DNA from: CAZROT01 sp964601895 | GTDB taxonomy: Bacteria; Pseudomonadota; Gammaproteobacteria; Enterobacterales; Enterobacteriaceae | Length of the DNA: 64,000 nucleotides | Direction: 5' to 3' | Assembly: GCA_964601895.1 (NCBI GenBank) | Contig: CAZROT010000006.1 | Span: forward strand, 43,325-107,324 | Part shown: positions 36,364-45,396 of the stretch, in pieces | Position numbering within the stretch: the stretch's first letter is position 1 | Layout: each line of letters begins with the position of its first letter | Made by a program: the position numbers and the translations under genes | Notes under the pieces: generated by a model | The model's input: only the letters and a program-made list of their open reading frames with translations | Told to the model about the DNA's origin: nothing | Database searches by the model: none

Positions 36364-37227
36364 ATGAGTCTGGCATTACATAATTTTTTAAAGCTTATCA
36401 ATTTAAAAAAAATCGAAGAAAGGCTATTTCAAGGACAGAGCGAAGATTTAGGCTTAAATCGAGTATTTGGCGGGCAGGTCATCAGCCAGGCAATATATGC
36501 GGCCAGACAAACAGTTCCCCATGAGCGTAGCATTCATTCTTTCCATAGTTATTTTTTACGGCCCGGAGACAGTCATAAACCTATTCTTTATGATGTAGAA
36601 TTACTACGTGATGGTAACAGCTTCAGTGCCCGTTATATCAGGGCAATGCAAAATGATAAGATCATTTTTTATATGACGGCTTCATTTCAGAATAATGAGA
36701 CTGGCATTGAGCATCAATATTCAGTTATGCCACAAACCATACCACCTGAAGGACTGCAATCTGAAAATGAACTGTCTTTTGCTATTTCAGACACAAAAGA
36801 AAAAAAAATCTATGAAAAACTAACCAATAATCAGCCTGTAGAAATACGGCCCGTAAAATTTCACAATCCATTTCAGGGACAAACTGAAAAGCCTGTACAG
36901 TGTGTCTGGATACGCGCTAATGGCACTATGCCTGATGAACAATATATCCACCAGTGCCTTCTCGGTTACGCATCAGACTTCCACTTTTTACCTACTACAC
37001 TTCAGCCTCATGGTATTGGTTTTCTACAACAGGGAGTACAAATAGCAACAATTGACCATTCAATGTGGTTTCATCGCTCATTTAATCTGGATGACTGGTT
37101 GCTATATGCCGTTGAAAGCACTTCAGCAGGAGGATCGCGTGGTTTTGTTCGCGGGCAGATATACAATCAGGCTGGAGTATTAATCGCCTCTACGATACAA
37201 GAAGGTGTTATTCGTCTTACATCTTAG
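36364..37227 (+). CDS. tesB: Acyl-CoA thioesterase II
   Basis: Double hot-dog thioesterase that hydrolyses medium- and long-chain acyl-CoA. The 287-residue product (E. coli 286) has both hot-dog halves and the catalytic triad positions: Asp in ATIDHSMWF, Thr in STSAGGSRGF, and Gln in STIQEGVIR near the C-terminus. RVFGGQVISQA in the first half is typical. The start MSLALHNFLKL is preceded by CACACC without a strong ribosome site. A hairpin follows within 25 bases of the stop. Confidence 0.96.
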   Translation: MSLALHNFLKLINLKKIEERLFQGQSEDLGLNRVFGGQVISQAIYAARQTVPHERSIHSFHSYFLRPGDSHKPILYDVELLRDGNSFSARYIRAMQNDKIIFYMTASFQNNETGIEHQYSVMPQTIPPEGLQSENELSFAISDTKEKKIYEKLTNNQPVEIRPVKFHNPFQGQTEKPVQCVWIRANGTMPDEQYIHQCLLGYASDFHFLPTTLQPHGIGFLQQGVQIATIDHSMWFHRSFNLDDWLLYAVESTSAGGSRGFVRGQIYNQAGVLIASTIQEGVIRLTS

Positions 37228-37247
37228 TTGCTGATTTAACTGTATTG

Positions 37248-37269
37248 CCTGCCTGATATATCGGGCAGG
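37248..37269. terminator. Hairpin between tesB and tRNA-Phe, possibly bidirectional terminator
   Basis: CCTGCCTGAT and ATCGGGCAGG pair over ten positions (one G-U) around a minimal loop. No strong U tract on either side, so function is tentative. Confidence 0.45.
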
Positions 37270-37302
37270 TAATATCACATAGCTTATGAAAATATATGGA
37301 AT

Positions 37303-37378
37303 TGGTGCCCGGACTCGGAATCGAACCAAGGACACGGGGATTTTCAGTCCCCTGCTCTACCGACTGAGCTATCCGGGC
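37303..37378 (-). tRNA. pheV: tRNA-Phe (anticodon GAA)
   Basis: 76 nt, almost identical to E. coli tRNA-Phe: acceptor GCCCGGA...TCCGGGC, D-loop AGCTCAGTCGGTAGAGC, anticodon stem-loop GGGGACTGAAAATCCCC with GAA, T-loop GGTTCGATTCC, and an encoded CCA end. In E. coli pheV lies near mltC, with nupG, speC and yqgA between them; here it is adjacent to mltC. The symbol is by position; E. coli has two identical genes. Confidence 0.97.
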
Positions 37379-37470
37379 ATTGGGGCGCATTAAACCGTAT
37401 TGATTACAAAGCGTCAACGGATTTTTACCATAACATCGATTAATTGCCTTATTTTCAGTCAAAACGGCCG

Positions 37471-38547
37471 TTACTCACGCCAGTAATGTTTTTGTGCACT
37501 GTTTACTTTAACCAAATAACGACGAGATTGCAGTGCTGGATGCCTGGTAGTCAGTATCTGAAAAACTTCACCGGGTGACATGTTATTGATAATCGCGAGG
37601 GCTTCATTTTTATCATTTGAAAATACGCGTAATACACTGCCTGCACCAGCGTTATAAGCCGTAATAACTGCATAACGACGAGAAACAGAATTTTTAATTC
37701 CACTCAGATAGTTAGTTTGTAACATAGCAATATAAGCTGTACCGATATCAATATTGTTTTCTGGATCAAACAGATAATGACGGCCCGGTTTACCCAATTG
37801 ACCACGCATTTTAAAAACATCCCAGCCTGCTGTATGCTGAACGACCTGCATTAAACCTAACGCATTAGAATTACTCACCGCATAAGGGTTAAAGCTTGAT
37901 TCAATCTGCATAATAGCCAGAATAAGGGATGCATCGACGCCATGCTTTTTAGAATATTTATGCACAAAATGTAAATATTTATGCGATCGCTTATCTAAAT
38001 GGTTTGCTACAAGCTTGATGGTCACAGACCACACGACACGTAAACCAGAAACACGTTTCTGCATTTTTGTTTGTACAAGGTGGTCGGCAAAGTTTGCGGC
38101 ACGCCATTGTGAACGAATAGGCTGACCATTATTATCCAGCACCTGAGCATACAGAAACGGCTCTCTACTTATTTGAATATTGTTAACATCAGAGTAGAGA
38201 TCGATAGAGCCAGGATCATCTCCCATCATTAAAGTAGTGATTATCGCCTGACGTAGATGTTCTGCCGGTTCAGTAGTAGCAATAGTCTCTACAGTAATCT
38301 CACCAGTATCGAAATTAATATGACTACGTGTCTGGTATCGGTCAGTATATTTAACATAATCTTTAGGACCCGCAATCAATACTTCGCTGAATCCCCAGAT
38401 ATTTTCAATATCATGGGCAAATTGCCCCATAAGGATATCAAATCCATTAGTATCTTTAACAACAGACTCAATTTTAGCCTGCTTTTTTCCAACAGAACAC
38501 GAAGCCAGAACACAGGCTATTACCAATGAAGGCAGTACCCTTTTCAT
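37471..38547 (-). CDS. mltC: Membrane-bound lytic murein transglycosylase C
   Basis: Outer-membrane lipoprotein that cleaves peptidoglycan glycan strands to 1,6-anhydro-muropeptides. The 358-residue product (E. coli 359) has a lipoprotein signal ending LASCS, a DUF3393 N-terminal domain (DTNGFDILMGQFAH), and an SLT domain with the catalytic Glu in IESSFNPYAVS, then ALGLMQVV and the YNAGAGSVLRVF motif. The frame starts eight codons earlier, but the ATG at 38547 (MKRVLPSL) gives a proper signal peptide. It forms a mutY-yggX-mltC operon as in E. coli. Confidence 0.95.
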   Translation of the reverse strand: MKRVLPSLVIACVLASCSVGKKQAKIESVVKDTNGFDILMGQFAHDIENIWGFSEVLIAGPKDYVKYTDRYQTRSHINFDTGEITVETIATTEPAEHLRQAIITTLMMGDDPGSIDLYSDVNNIQISREPFLYAQVLDNNGQPIRSQWRAANFADHLVQTKMQKRVSGLRVVWSVTIKLVANHLDKRSHKYLHFVHKYSKKHGVDASLILAIMQIESSFNPYAVSNSNALGLMQVVQHTAGWDVFKMRGQLGKPGRHYLFDPENNIDIGTAYIAMLQTNYLSGIKNSVSRRYAVITAYNAGAGSVLRVFSNDKNEALAIINNMSPGEVFQILTTRHPALQSRRYLVKVNSAQKHYWRE

Positions 38548-38607
38548 TCTGGAAAACTCTGCCACAGCCACGAATTATCTGTGGTAATAATCAGCACCCC
38601 AGAATAA

Positions 38608-38880
38608 TTATTTATCTGGCTGCACATAACCTTCAACGTGTATCTCTTTATTGTTGAATAAAAAATCAGTCATCGCCTGTTCTAACAATTTACGATCTTC
38701 TACATTCATCATGTTAAGTTTTTTTTCGTTAATTAGCATAGTCTGTTTCATCAGCCATGCTGACCATGCTTCTTTGGATATTTTTTCATAAATGCGTTTC
38801 CCCAAATCACCGGGGTAGATCTGCACATCCTGACCTTCTGCTTCTTTTTTTAAAAATTCACAAACAATCATCCTGGCCAT
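38608..38880 (-). CDS. yggX: Fe(2+)-trafficking protein YggX
   Basis: Small protein linked to iron trafficking and protection of iron-sulfur clusters from oxidation. The 90-residue product (E. coli 91) begins MARMIVCEFLKKEAEGQDVQ with the conserved Cys7, and includes YPGDLGKRIYEKISKEAW. AAGGAATAAACT precedes the ATG. It lies between mutY (47 bp upstream) and mltC (60 bp downstream), the conserved operon; MutY itself is a 4Fe-4S protein. Confidence 0.95.
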   Translation of the reverse strand: MARMIVCEFLKKEAEGQDVQIYPGDLGKRIYEKISKEAWSAWLMKQTMLINEKKLNMMNVEDRKLLEQAMTDFLFNNKEIHVEGYVQPDK

Positions 38881-38927
38881 AGTTTATTCCTTATATTCAA
38901 TCGGCAACGGTTTAATTAACGTAGATT

Positions 38928-40001
38928 CTACACATTAGTTAAATCACGTAAGCGTTGTTGTAGTAGACGTTCAACCGGTGCTGCAAGACCAACTGACGGT
39001 GGTTGTACCAGATCATACCAGATACCTGCTTTCTCATTCATGCTAGTATCCAGTGAGGTAACATTTAGCCAGATTGGCACAATATTCAGATGAAAGTGAC
39101 TAAAAGTGTGGCGAAATGCTGTTAACAGCTGCAGATCTTTTTCCTGAACATTTTTTTTCTGAAAAGCCTGTTCACGTAACCAGTACAAAAGGTCTTCACG
39201 CAGGCTGAATTGTGGAAAGCAATATAATCCACCCCAAATACCTTCAGAAGGCCGCTGTTCCAACCAGACACGGTTGTTATTTTGCATTAACAGGAACCAG
39301 GCCGTTTTTTCTGGTAACGTCAGCTTTGGTTTTTTACCAGGGCATCGCGACCAGCTATTGCGGGCACAGGCAATACATCTGGTGTGCAGTGGACAAATTT
39401 CACATTTTGGCCGGGTTCGCTTACAGATAATCGATCCCAGGTCCATCATCGCCTGATTAAAATCTGCCACCTTATCAATAGGTGTCACTTCTGTGCTGAT
39501 GCTCCACAGGCAATTTTCTACCTCTTTTTTACCCGGCCAGCCTTCAATACCATAGCAACGAGCTAAAATTCGTTTTACATTACCATCAAGAATAGGGAAA
39601 TGCTGTCCCAACGCCAGAGATAAAATGGCTCCTGCAGTCGAACGACCCACACCAGGCAATGCAAGTATTTCATCAAAGGTAGTGGGAAATTCTCCCTGAT
39701 ATTGCGCCACAATAATCTGTGCTGTCTGATGCAAGTTTCTGGCACGGGCGTAGTAACCTAGTCCAGTCCAGAGACAAAGTACTTCATCCAGTGGCGCTCT
39801 CGCCAGACTATATACATCAGGAAATCGGGTAATAAAGCGTTGAAAATACGGAATAACAGTCGCTACCTGAGTCTGTTGCAACATAATTTCCGATAGCCAC
39901 ACCTGATAGGGTGTTTTATGCAATTGCCATGGTAACGTCTTACGGCCATGATGTTGATACCATTCAAGCACGACTGACGCGAAACTCTGTGCCTGGGTCA
40001 T
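38928..40001 (-). CDS. mutY: Adenine DNA glycosylase MutY
   Basis: Removes adenine mispaired with 8-oxoguanine. The 357-residue product (E. coli 350) has the catalytic Glu in LSEIMLQQTQ (E38), the helix-hairpin-helix LPGVGRSTAGAIL followed by the catalytic Asp in PILDGNVKR, a 4Fe-4S cluster loop (CKRTRPKCEICPLHTRC), and a C-terminal Nudix-like domain that reads 8-oxoG. It diverges from trmB as in E. coli; the intergenic region contains an 8-bp repeat array and an assembly gap. The ribosome site is weak. Confidence 0.97.
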   Translation of the reverse strand: MTQAQSFASVVLEWYQHHGRKTLPWQLHKTPYQVWLSEIMLQQTQVATVIPYFQRFITRFPDVYSLARAPLDEVLCLWTGLGYYARARNLHQTAQIIVAQYQGEFPTTFDEILALPGVGRSTAGAILSLALGQHFPILDGNVKRILARCYGIEGWPGKKEVENCLWSISTEVTPIDKVADFNQAMMDLGSIICKRTRPKCEICPLHTRCIACARNSWSRCPGKKPKLTLPEKTAWFLLMQNNNRVWLEQRPSEGIWGGLYCFPQFSLREDLLYWLREQAFQKKNVQEKDLQLLTAFRHTFSHFHLNIVPIWLNVTSLDTSMNEKAGIWYDLVQPPSVGLAAPVERLLQQRLRDLTNV

Positions 40002-40100
40002 GGTCTGATATTAATATCCTACTAGATCAATAACAAAAAAGAATTGGAACACAGCGCACCTCGATCTGTAAACCATAATTTTTCCAGAAAACAACTCATT

Positions 40101-40163
40101 GTGCGTTAGTGCGTTAGTGCGTTAGTGCGTTAGTGCGTTAGTGCGTTAGTGCGTTAGTGCGTT
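40101..40163. repeat. 8-bp tandem repeat (GTGCGTTA) running into an assembly gap
   Basis: Seven perfect copies of GTGCGTTA plus GTGCGTT (63 bp) between mutY and trmB, cut off by Ns. True array length is unknown. All visible copies are identical. Confidence 0.97.
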
Positions 40164-40263
40164 NNNNNNNNNNNNNNNNNNNNNNNNNNNNNNNNNNNNN
40201 NNNNNNNNNNNNNNNNNNNNNNNNNNNNNNNNNNNNNNNNNNNNNNNNNNNNNNNNNNNNNNN
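40164..40263. other. Assembly gap of 100 N
   Basis: Exactly 100 ambiguous bases, the usual placeholder for a scaffold gap of unknown size. It begins inside the tandem repeat, the likely cause of the break. Confidence 0.97.
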
Positions 40264-40329
40264 AGTCTTTGCATCATGCTCATTCTTTGGTATATATGCC
40301 AGCATCCTTTTTAATCGAAAAAAATCACT

Positions 40330-41058
40330 ATGATTAGTACATCCATATCATCAGCATTTGATGTATCAGACAACGGGCCATTACCACACATTCGCAGCTT
40401 TGTACTTCGCCGTGGCAAGCTTAGCAGAAGACAGCAACAGGCGTTAAATGATCATTGGCAGAAAATGGGAATAGAATATCAGGCTATGCCCATGGCGATA
40501 AATGCCATGTTTGGTCGTGAAGCCCCATCAGTCATGGAAATTGGTTTTGGTATGGGCGCTTCATTAGTTGCCATGGCTGCCAGGAATCCACAACAAAATT
40601 TCTTAGGCGTTGAGGTTTATTTACCTGGAGTTGGTGCGTGTCTGAGCTCAGCACACGAAGCTAACCTGACTAATCTGCGTATAATCCGTCATGATGCAAT
40701 AGAAGTATTGCAAAAAATGATCCCTGATAATTCACTGGATAAAATACAATTGTTTTTCCCCGATCCGTGGCAGAAATCGCGCCACCACAAACGCCGTATC
40801 GTACAACAATCCTTTGTTGAACAGATACGCAGCAAGCTAAAAGTCGACGGCCTGTTCCATATGGCAACTGACTGGCAGGACTATGCCGAACATATGTTAC
40901 ATGTCATGCGTAGCGTTTGCGGATACCGTAACCTTTCCTGTAGTAATGATTATGTAGCTCGCCTCGATACACGACCAGTGACAAAATTTGAATCACGTGG
41001 CCAGAAACTGGGGCATGAAATCTGGGACCTGATGTTTGTAAAAACCAAAGAAAGTTAA
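40330..41058 (+). CDS. trmB: tRNA (guanine-N7)-methyltransferase
   Basis: Methylates G46 in the variable loop of many tRNAs using S-adenosylmethionine. The 242-residue product (E. coli 239) has the AdoMet-binding motif EIGFGMGASL near residue 72 and the family signature FFPDPWQKSRHHKRR near 140, then the C-terminal TKFESRGQKLGHEIWDL. The start at 40330 has no strong ribosome site. The divergent arrangement with mutY matches E. coli. About 65 bp of visible sequence separate it from the assembly gap. Confidence 0.96.
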   Translation: MISTSISSAFDVSDNGPLPHIRSFVLRRGKLSRRQQQALNDHWQKMGIEYQAMPMAINAMFGREAPSVMEIGFGMGASLVAMAARNPQQNFLGVEVYLPGVGACLSSAHEANLTNLRIIRHDAIEVLQKMIPDNSLDKIQLFFPDPWQKSRHHKRRIVQQSFVEQIRSKLKVDGLFHMATDWQDYAEHMLHVMRSVCGYRNLSCSNDYVARLDTRPVTKFESRGQKLGHEIWDLMFVKTKES

Positions 41059-41208
41059 AAATATTTTATTTACAATCAATGACTGGTCTATTTTTCCATC
41101 GCATTAAAGGGAGCAAAATTATCAACGGACCTCCCTTTCGTCATGCAATAAAATACTAGCATTCTGGTGATATTTATATTTCATAAAATAAAAAATATGC
41201 ATGTGAAA

Positions 41209-41640
41209 TTATCTGAATGCAATAAAATCAGATTCAATAATGTAATCCTTTTTATATCCAGCGATTTCATAACATAGTGAAAAATGAGAGTTATTAAAAA
41301 AAGAGTAGTTAGCCTTATAATGATCACGGTTACAGATGTGCTCTCCACAGGCCTGGTAACGGTACTCATCTAACTCCAGATGATAAAAAAAACGCCCATC
41401 TGAAAATGTTACATATATTTGATCAGCTATCTCATCATAATGATAAACATACTCTCTATAAGCATTATAAGTACCAGAGGAAGCATAATTTTTCATTTTC
41501 ATTTCTTCCCGGTACGCTATACAACAGCTCCCTTTTAAGGAAAAGCTCGCTTTGCCACTAGCCTCAGCAAGACAGCCTATTTTTCTGGACACCTGCCAGG
41601 ACCCCAGAAAACCGTAAAATATTTTTTGAGCTGGTGTCAT
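41209..41640 (-). CDS. DUF6314-family protein
   Basis: A 143-residue protein resembling the DUF6314 family: an N-terminal FLGSWQVSRKI, a central R-x-Y-x-Y (REYVYHY), then IYVTFSDGRFFYHLEL, a CGEHICNRDHYKANYSF segment, and a C-terminal GYKKDYIIES motif. Members are small lipocalin-like beta proteins found sporadically in bacteria and eukaryotes; no function is established to my knowledge. No signal peptide. It is flanked by gene-poor DNA between the mutY/trmB block and the lipA block, so it sits at a junction and may be acquired. The stop is read within AT-rich sequence, and the C-terminus is complete by motif. Confidence 0.7.
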   Translation of the reverse strand: MTPAQKIFYGFLGSWQVSRKIGCLAEASGKASFSLKGSCCIAYREEMKMKNYASSGTYNAYREYVYHYDEIADQIYVTFSDGRFFYHLELDEYRYQACGEHICNRDHYKANYSFFNNSHFSLCYEIAGYKKDYIIESDFIAFR

Positions 41641-41713
41641 CGCTGATATTGCCCATCATTATCCCGTCAGACTAAACAGAATTTTTACCTTAATAATATT
41701 TTTAAGCACAGAA

Positions 41714-42676
41714 TTACACGACATTAATACCCTGAACCTGTAGATCAGCATGGTAAGAAGAGCGGACGAATGGACCGCAGGCAGCATGAACAAAACCCAT
41801 CTCTACTGCCTGTACTTTCATTTTATTAAAATCCTCAGGACTCACATAGCGCCGTACCGGTAAATGATGCCTGCTGGGCTGCAAATACTGCCCCAGTGTC
41901 AACATGGTTACACCCTGCCTGCGCAGGTCCTGCATTACTGCAATGATTTCTTCATCTGTTTCCCCCAGACCAACCATAAGGCCTGATTTTGTCGGAATTT
42001 CTGGGTGTAATTGTTTGAAGCGTGCCAATAACTTTAGTGATCCCTCATAGTTCGCACCTGGTCGCACCTCGCGATAAATACGTGGAACGTTTTCCAGATT
42101 ATGATTAAATACATCAGGCGGTGTTGCAGCCAGAATCTCCAGCGCACGCTCCATACGCCCGCGAAAATCGGGAACAAGTATTTCAATGCTGATATCAGGA
42201 TTTTTACTACGAATAGCAGAAATACAGTCAGAAAAATGCTGTGCACCACCATCACGTAAATCATCACGATCGACAGAAGTAATAACCACATAGCGCAACT
42301 TCATATCCTGAATCGTTTGTGCAAGTTTTTCTGGTTCCTGTTCATCAGGAGCCAGTGGCCGGCCATGGGCAACATCACAAAATGGACAACGACGGGTGCA
42401 GATAGCACCAAGGATCATAAAGGTTGCAGTACCATGATTAAAACATTCTGGTAAATTAGGGCAGGAGGCCTCTTCACAAACCGAATGCAACCCATTTTTA
42501 CGCATAGCTGCTTTAATAGCCTGAATACGGCTGGAATCAGCAGGTAACTTGATTTTCATCCATGCAGGTTTACGCAGTACTTCCTGTTGTTCAACAATCT
42601 TCACGGGAATCAATGCCACCTTAGCGGCATCACGGTACTTTACACCCTGTTTTATCTGAGTCGATTTATTCATCAT
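41714..42676 (-). CDS. lipA: Lipoyl synthase
   Basis: Radical SAM enzyme inserting two sulfurs into octanoyl groups on E2 and GcvH proteins. The 320-residue product (E. coli 321) has both cluster motifs: the auxiliary CEEASCPNLPEC and the radical SAM CTRRCPFC, plus the C-terminal RSSYHAD containing the auxiliary-cluster serine. Tandem ATGs at 42676 and 42673 make the exact start ambiguous by one residue. It supplies lipoate to the AceF lipoyl domains encoded in this window. lipB is upstream, 94 bp away. Confidence 0.97.
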   Translation of the reverse strand: MMNKSTQIKQGVKYRDAAKVALIPVKIVEQQEVLRKPAWMKIKLPADSSRIQAIKAAMRKNGLHSVCEEASCPNLPECFNHGTATFMILGAICTRRCPFCDVAHGRPLAPDEQEPEKLAQTIQDMKLRYVVITSVDRDDLRDGGAQHFSDCISAIRSKNPDISIEILVPDFRGRMERALEILAATPPDVFNHNLENVPRIYREVRPGANYEGSLKLLARFKQLHPEIPTKSGLMVGLGETDEEIIAVMQDLRRQGVTMLTLGQYLQPSRHHLPVRRYVSPEDFNKMKVQAVEMGFVHAACGPFVRSSYHADLQVQGINVV

Positions 42677-42770
42677 TGACTATTCTTTAGTTTTATATTT
42701 TCTGGAACAGATTTTTCAAAAAACTTTTAACTTTTAAATAATAGCTTATACCGTTTAGCGCTTGATAACG

Positions 42771-43457
42771 TCATCTTCCAACAGAAAGAAGATAATCATT
42801 AATATTCCATGAATGCTGCTCAACAGTTTCGTATCCTGCTCTATGCATGAATTCATGTACCAGAATCTGTGCAACGTTATCAATATCGACACCGGCTACC
42901 AGTGAGCTCATTTGCGTCATTTGCATACCTTCATAACCGCAAGGATTAATGCGCTGAAACGGTTCAAGATCCATGTCTATATTAAGTGCGAGACCATGTA
43001 ATGAACATCCTTTATGAATACGTAATCCCAGAGAACAGATCTTTTCTCGCCCGACATAGACGCCAGGCGCATCCATACGCGCACAAGAAGTAATACCGAA
43101 ATGGGCCAGTGTCTTTATCACTGTATTTTCAAGCACATTTACCAACTGACGAACACCAATTTTCGCACGTTTCAGGTCAACCATCACATACATAATTTGC
43201 TGACCAGGACCATGGTACGTTACCTGACCACCACGATCACTGTGAATCACCGGAATATCACGAGGCTCCATGATGTGCCTTGCTTTTCCTGCCCGGCCTT
43301 GCGTAAACACGCGTTGATGCTGGACTAACCAGATTTCATCTGGCGTAACAGGATTTCTGTATTCTGTAAACTGATGCATCGCCTCGAAAACACAAAGGTA
43401 AGGCTGCAATCCTAGCTTTCGCAAAATGAGTGTTTGCTGTTGCACATTTATTATCAT
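42771..43457 (-). CDS. lipB: Octanoyl-ACP:protein octanoyltransferase
   Basis: Transfers octanoate from acyl carrier protein to lipoyl domains, the step before LipA. The 228-residue product (E. coli 213) has RGGQVTYHGPGQ, the catalytic Lys in EKICSLGLRI, and the acyl-thioester Cys in INPCGYEGM. The N-terminus is about 15 residues longer than in E. coli; the conserved part begins at ILRKLGLQPY, so a later start is possible. Order dacA-ybeD-lipB-lipA is as in E. coli. Confidence 0.96.
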   Translation of the reverse strand: MIINVQQQTLILRKLGLQPYLCVFEAMHQFTEYRNPVTPDEIWLVQHQRVFTQGRAGKARHIMEPRDIPVIHSDRGGQVTYHGPGQQIMYVMVDLKRAKIGVRQLVNVLENTVIKTLAHFGITSCARMDAPGVYVGREKICSLGLRIHKGCSLHGLALNIDMDLEPFQRINPCGYEGMQMTQMSSLVAGVDIDNVAQILVHEFMHRAGYETVEQHSWNINDYLLSVGR

Positions 43458-43582
43458 GTGTTAAAGAAATACTGATGCCAGTATAGCTCGTCTGAATCTC
43501 TACGGCCAGGGCGGGTCCGATAAGGCACAAGAGGTAAAGTCACATAATAAACATGTCTGTCTCGCAAAGACTGACGCATGCA

Positions 43583-43846
43583 TTAGAGTACCATACGGAC
43601 AGATTCAAGCTTACTCAGCTCTGCGTATAATATTTCTATCTGCTCAACATAAGTGGCAATAACCGTAATGGAAATAGCATGATAATTACCACCGCTACTG
43701 GCTCTGACCTGAGGCGTATAGTCTCCCGGGATGTAGCGCTGCACCAGCTCAACAACCTGATCAACCAATTCAGGTTTAGCCAGCCCCATCACTTTGTAAG
43801 TAAAAGAACAGGGGAACTGAAGTAGCTCATCAAGTTTAGTTTTCAT
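43583..43846 (-). CDS. ybeD: DUF493 protein YbeD
   Basis: An 87-residue protein, the same length as E. coli YbeD, with an ACT-like ferredoxin fold. It reads MKTKLDELLQFPCSFTYKVM, has PGDYTPQVRASSGGNYHAIS in the middle, and ends VRMVL. The frame extends 13 codons upstream, but AGAGAGG four bases before the ATG at 43846 decides the start. Function is unknown; it is conserved between dacA and lipB. Confidence 0.94.
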   Translation of the reverse strand: MKTKLDELLQFPCSFTYKVMGLAKPELVDQVVELVQRYIPGDYTPQVRASSGGNYHAISITVIATYVEQIEILYAELSKLESVRMVL

Positions 43847-43881
43847 GTAACCTCTCTGGCCCAACTGACATAATGTATTAT

Positions 43882-45090
43882 TCAAGCAAACCAGTGGCGA
43901 AACAGTAGCCGAATATTATCTATTATGCGGCTGAAAAATCCGCTTTCTTTCACTTCATTCATCACCACCAGAGGGCGTTGCTCGATTGTTTTACCATCGA
44001 GTTGAAAACTGATAGTACCAATCGTTTGATTTGCAGCAACAGGCGCATGGATTTCTTGTGTATTCAGGGCATAGCTGGCCTTGAGATCTTTTATGCGGCC
44101 ACGTGGTATTGTCAGATAGACGTCCTCGGCAACACCTAACTGGACATGCTCCGTCTCACCAAACCAGATTGGCTCAGAAGCAAATTCTTTACCCATTTTT
44201 AATGGCATTACGGTTTCAAAAAAACGAAATCCCCATGTAAGTAGTTTCTTACTCTCGATTTCACGGCCCTTAAAAGTCCGATTACCTAATACAACAGAAA
44301 TCAGTCTCATCTGGCCGTCAACCGCCGAGGCAACTAAATTATAACCTGCAGCTTTAGTATGCCCAGTTTTGACACCATCTACGTTAAGGGTTTTATCCCA
44401 TAACAGACCATTACGATTTATCTGACGAATTTTGTTGAAGGTAAATTCTTTTTCTTTATAAACAGCATATTCTTCAGGAACATCACGTATCAACGCCTGG
44501 GCAATCAGTGCCATATCCCGCGCTGAACTAAATTGACCCTCAGCATCCAGACCATGTACCGTTTTAAAATGCGTATTTTTTAAACCCAGCTCATCAACAT
44601 ATTTATTCATTAAATGAACAAACGAATCCTGACTCCCTGCCACATGCTCTGCCATAGCAACACAAGCATCATTACCAGATTGTATATTGATACCGCGCGT
44701 TAATTGCACAACAGGCACCTGATCACCGGGCTTTAAAAACATCAGGGACGATCCCTGAAACTCAGGATTACCTGTCGCCCATGCACCTGTACCTACAGTG
44801 ACCACGTCATCCATACCAATTTTCCCTGCTTTTACTGCCTGACCAATGACATAACTGGTCATCATTTTAGTCAAGCTTGCAGGTTCATGGCGGACATCAG
44901 CATTCATTTCTGCCAGTACTTTGCCAGAATGAAAATCAACCAAAATGTAAGCCTGAGCATCAATATGCGGAATACTGGGAGTCAATGTATTAAAATCTGT
45001 ACCCCCAGCACGAGCAAACGCAGCAATACTCATGACAAAAACAAGGGTTATCTTTTTGAGTACACAAGAATGGGTAACATATTTTTTCAT
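43882..45090 (-). CDS. dacA: D-alanyl-D-alanine carboxypeptidase (PBP5)
   Basis: Trims the terminal D-Ala from pentapeptides in the periplasm, maintaining cell shape. The 402-residue product (E. coli 403) has a signal peptide (KKITLVFVMSIAAFARA), catalytic SLTK, SGN and KTG (VKTGHT) motifs of a class C low-molecular-weight PBP, the PBP5 beta-rich C-terminal domain, and an amphipathic membrane-anchoring helix at the very end (FFSRIIDNIRLLFRHWF). All active-site motifs are intact. Upstream lies a 306-bp gap before rlpA. Confidence 0.97.
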   Translation of the reverse strand: MKKYVTHSCVLKKITLVFVMSIAAFARAGGTDFNTLTPSIPHIDAQAYILVDFHSGKVLAEMNADVRHEPASLTKMMTSYVIGQAVKAGKIGMDDVVTVGTGAWATGNPEFQGSSLMFLKPGDQVPVVQLTRGINIQSGNDACVAMAEHVAGSQDSFVHLMNKYVDELGLKNTHFKTVHGLDAEGQFSSARDMALIAQALIRDVPEEYAVYKEKEFTFNKIRQINRNGLLWDKTLNVDGVKTGHTKAAGYNLVASAVDGQMRLISVVLGNRTFKGREIESKKLLTWGFRFFETVMPLKMGKEFASEPIWFGETEHVQLGVAEDVYLTIPRGRIKDLKASYALNTQEIHAPVAANQTIGTISFQLDGKTIEQRPLVVMNEVKESGFFSRIIDNIRLLFRHWFA

Positions 45091-45396
45091 TTTCAGGACA
45101 ACAGTTCTCTACGGGGAGTAAGATTCAAACAACAGATAACATAGTAACAGATTAAAAATTGGCAGGCACCAGACAAATACACAAACCGATTGCACTTAAA
45201 TAACTTAATAAATGCACCATACACTGTCTGTTATTTCGCTTTATCCATAATCGGTAGTTAAAAAATACGTACGTGCTCACTATTGCAAACAGCGATACAT
45301 TGCACTCTGTAGCGCTGCAGATAGTCGAAGACTGCAACGAGATTGTTACTCTGGCCACTATCTGGTCCTGGCGCATAGTATCGCCAATGATTTTAT
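45091..45396. other. Gap between rlpA and dacA, likely former SPOR-coding region
   Basis: 306 bp on the minus strand directly after the rlpA stop. A 74-codon frame (45152-45376) has no family likeness. By gene order the C-terminal SPOR domain of RlpA would be encoded here, but I could not find its motifs. Confidence 0.4.

Noticed and set aside
40101..40163. CRISPR array
   Set aside because: The unit is 8 bp without spacers; it is a simple tandem repeat.
45152..45376. 74-codon minus-strand frame after rlpA
   Set aside because: Not in continuity with rlpA and shows no SPOR motif; treated as noncoding.
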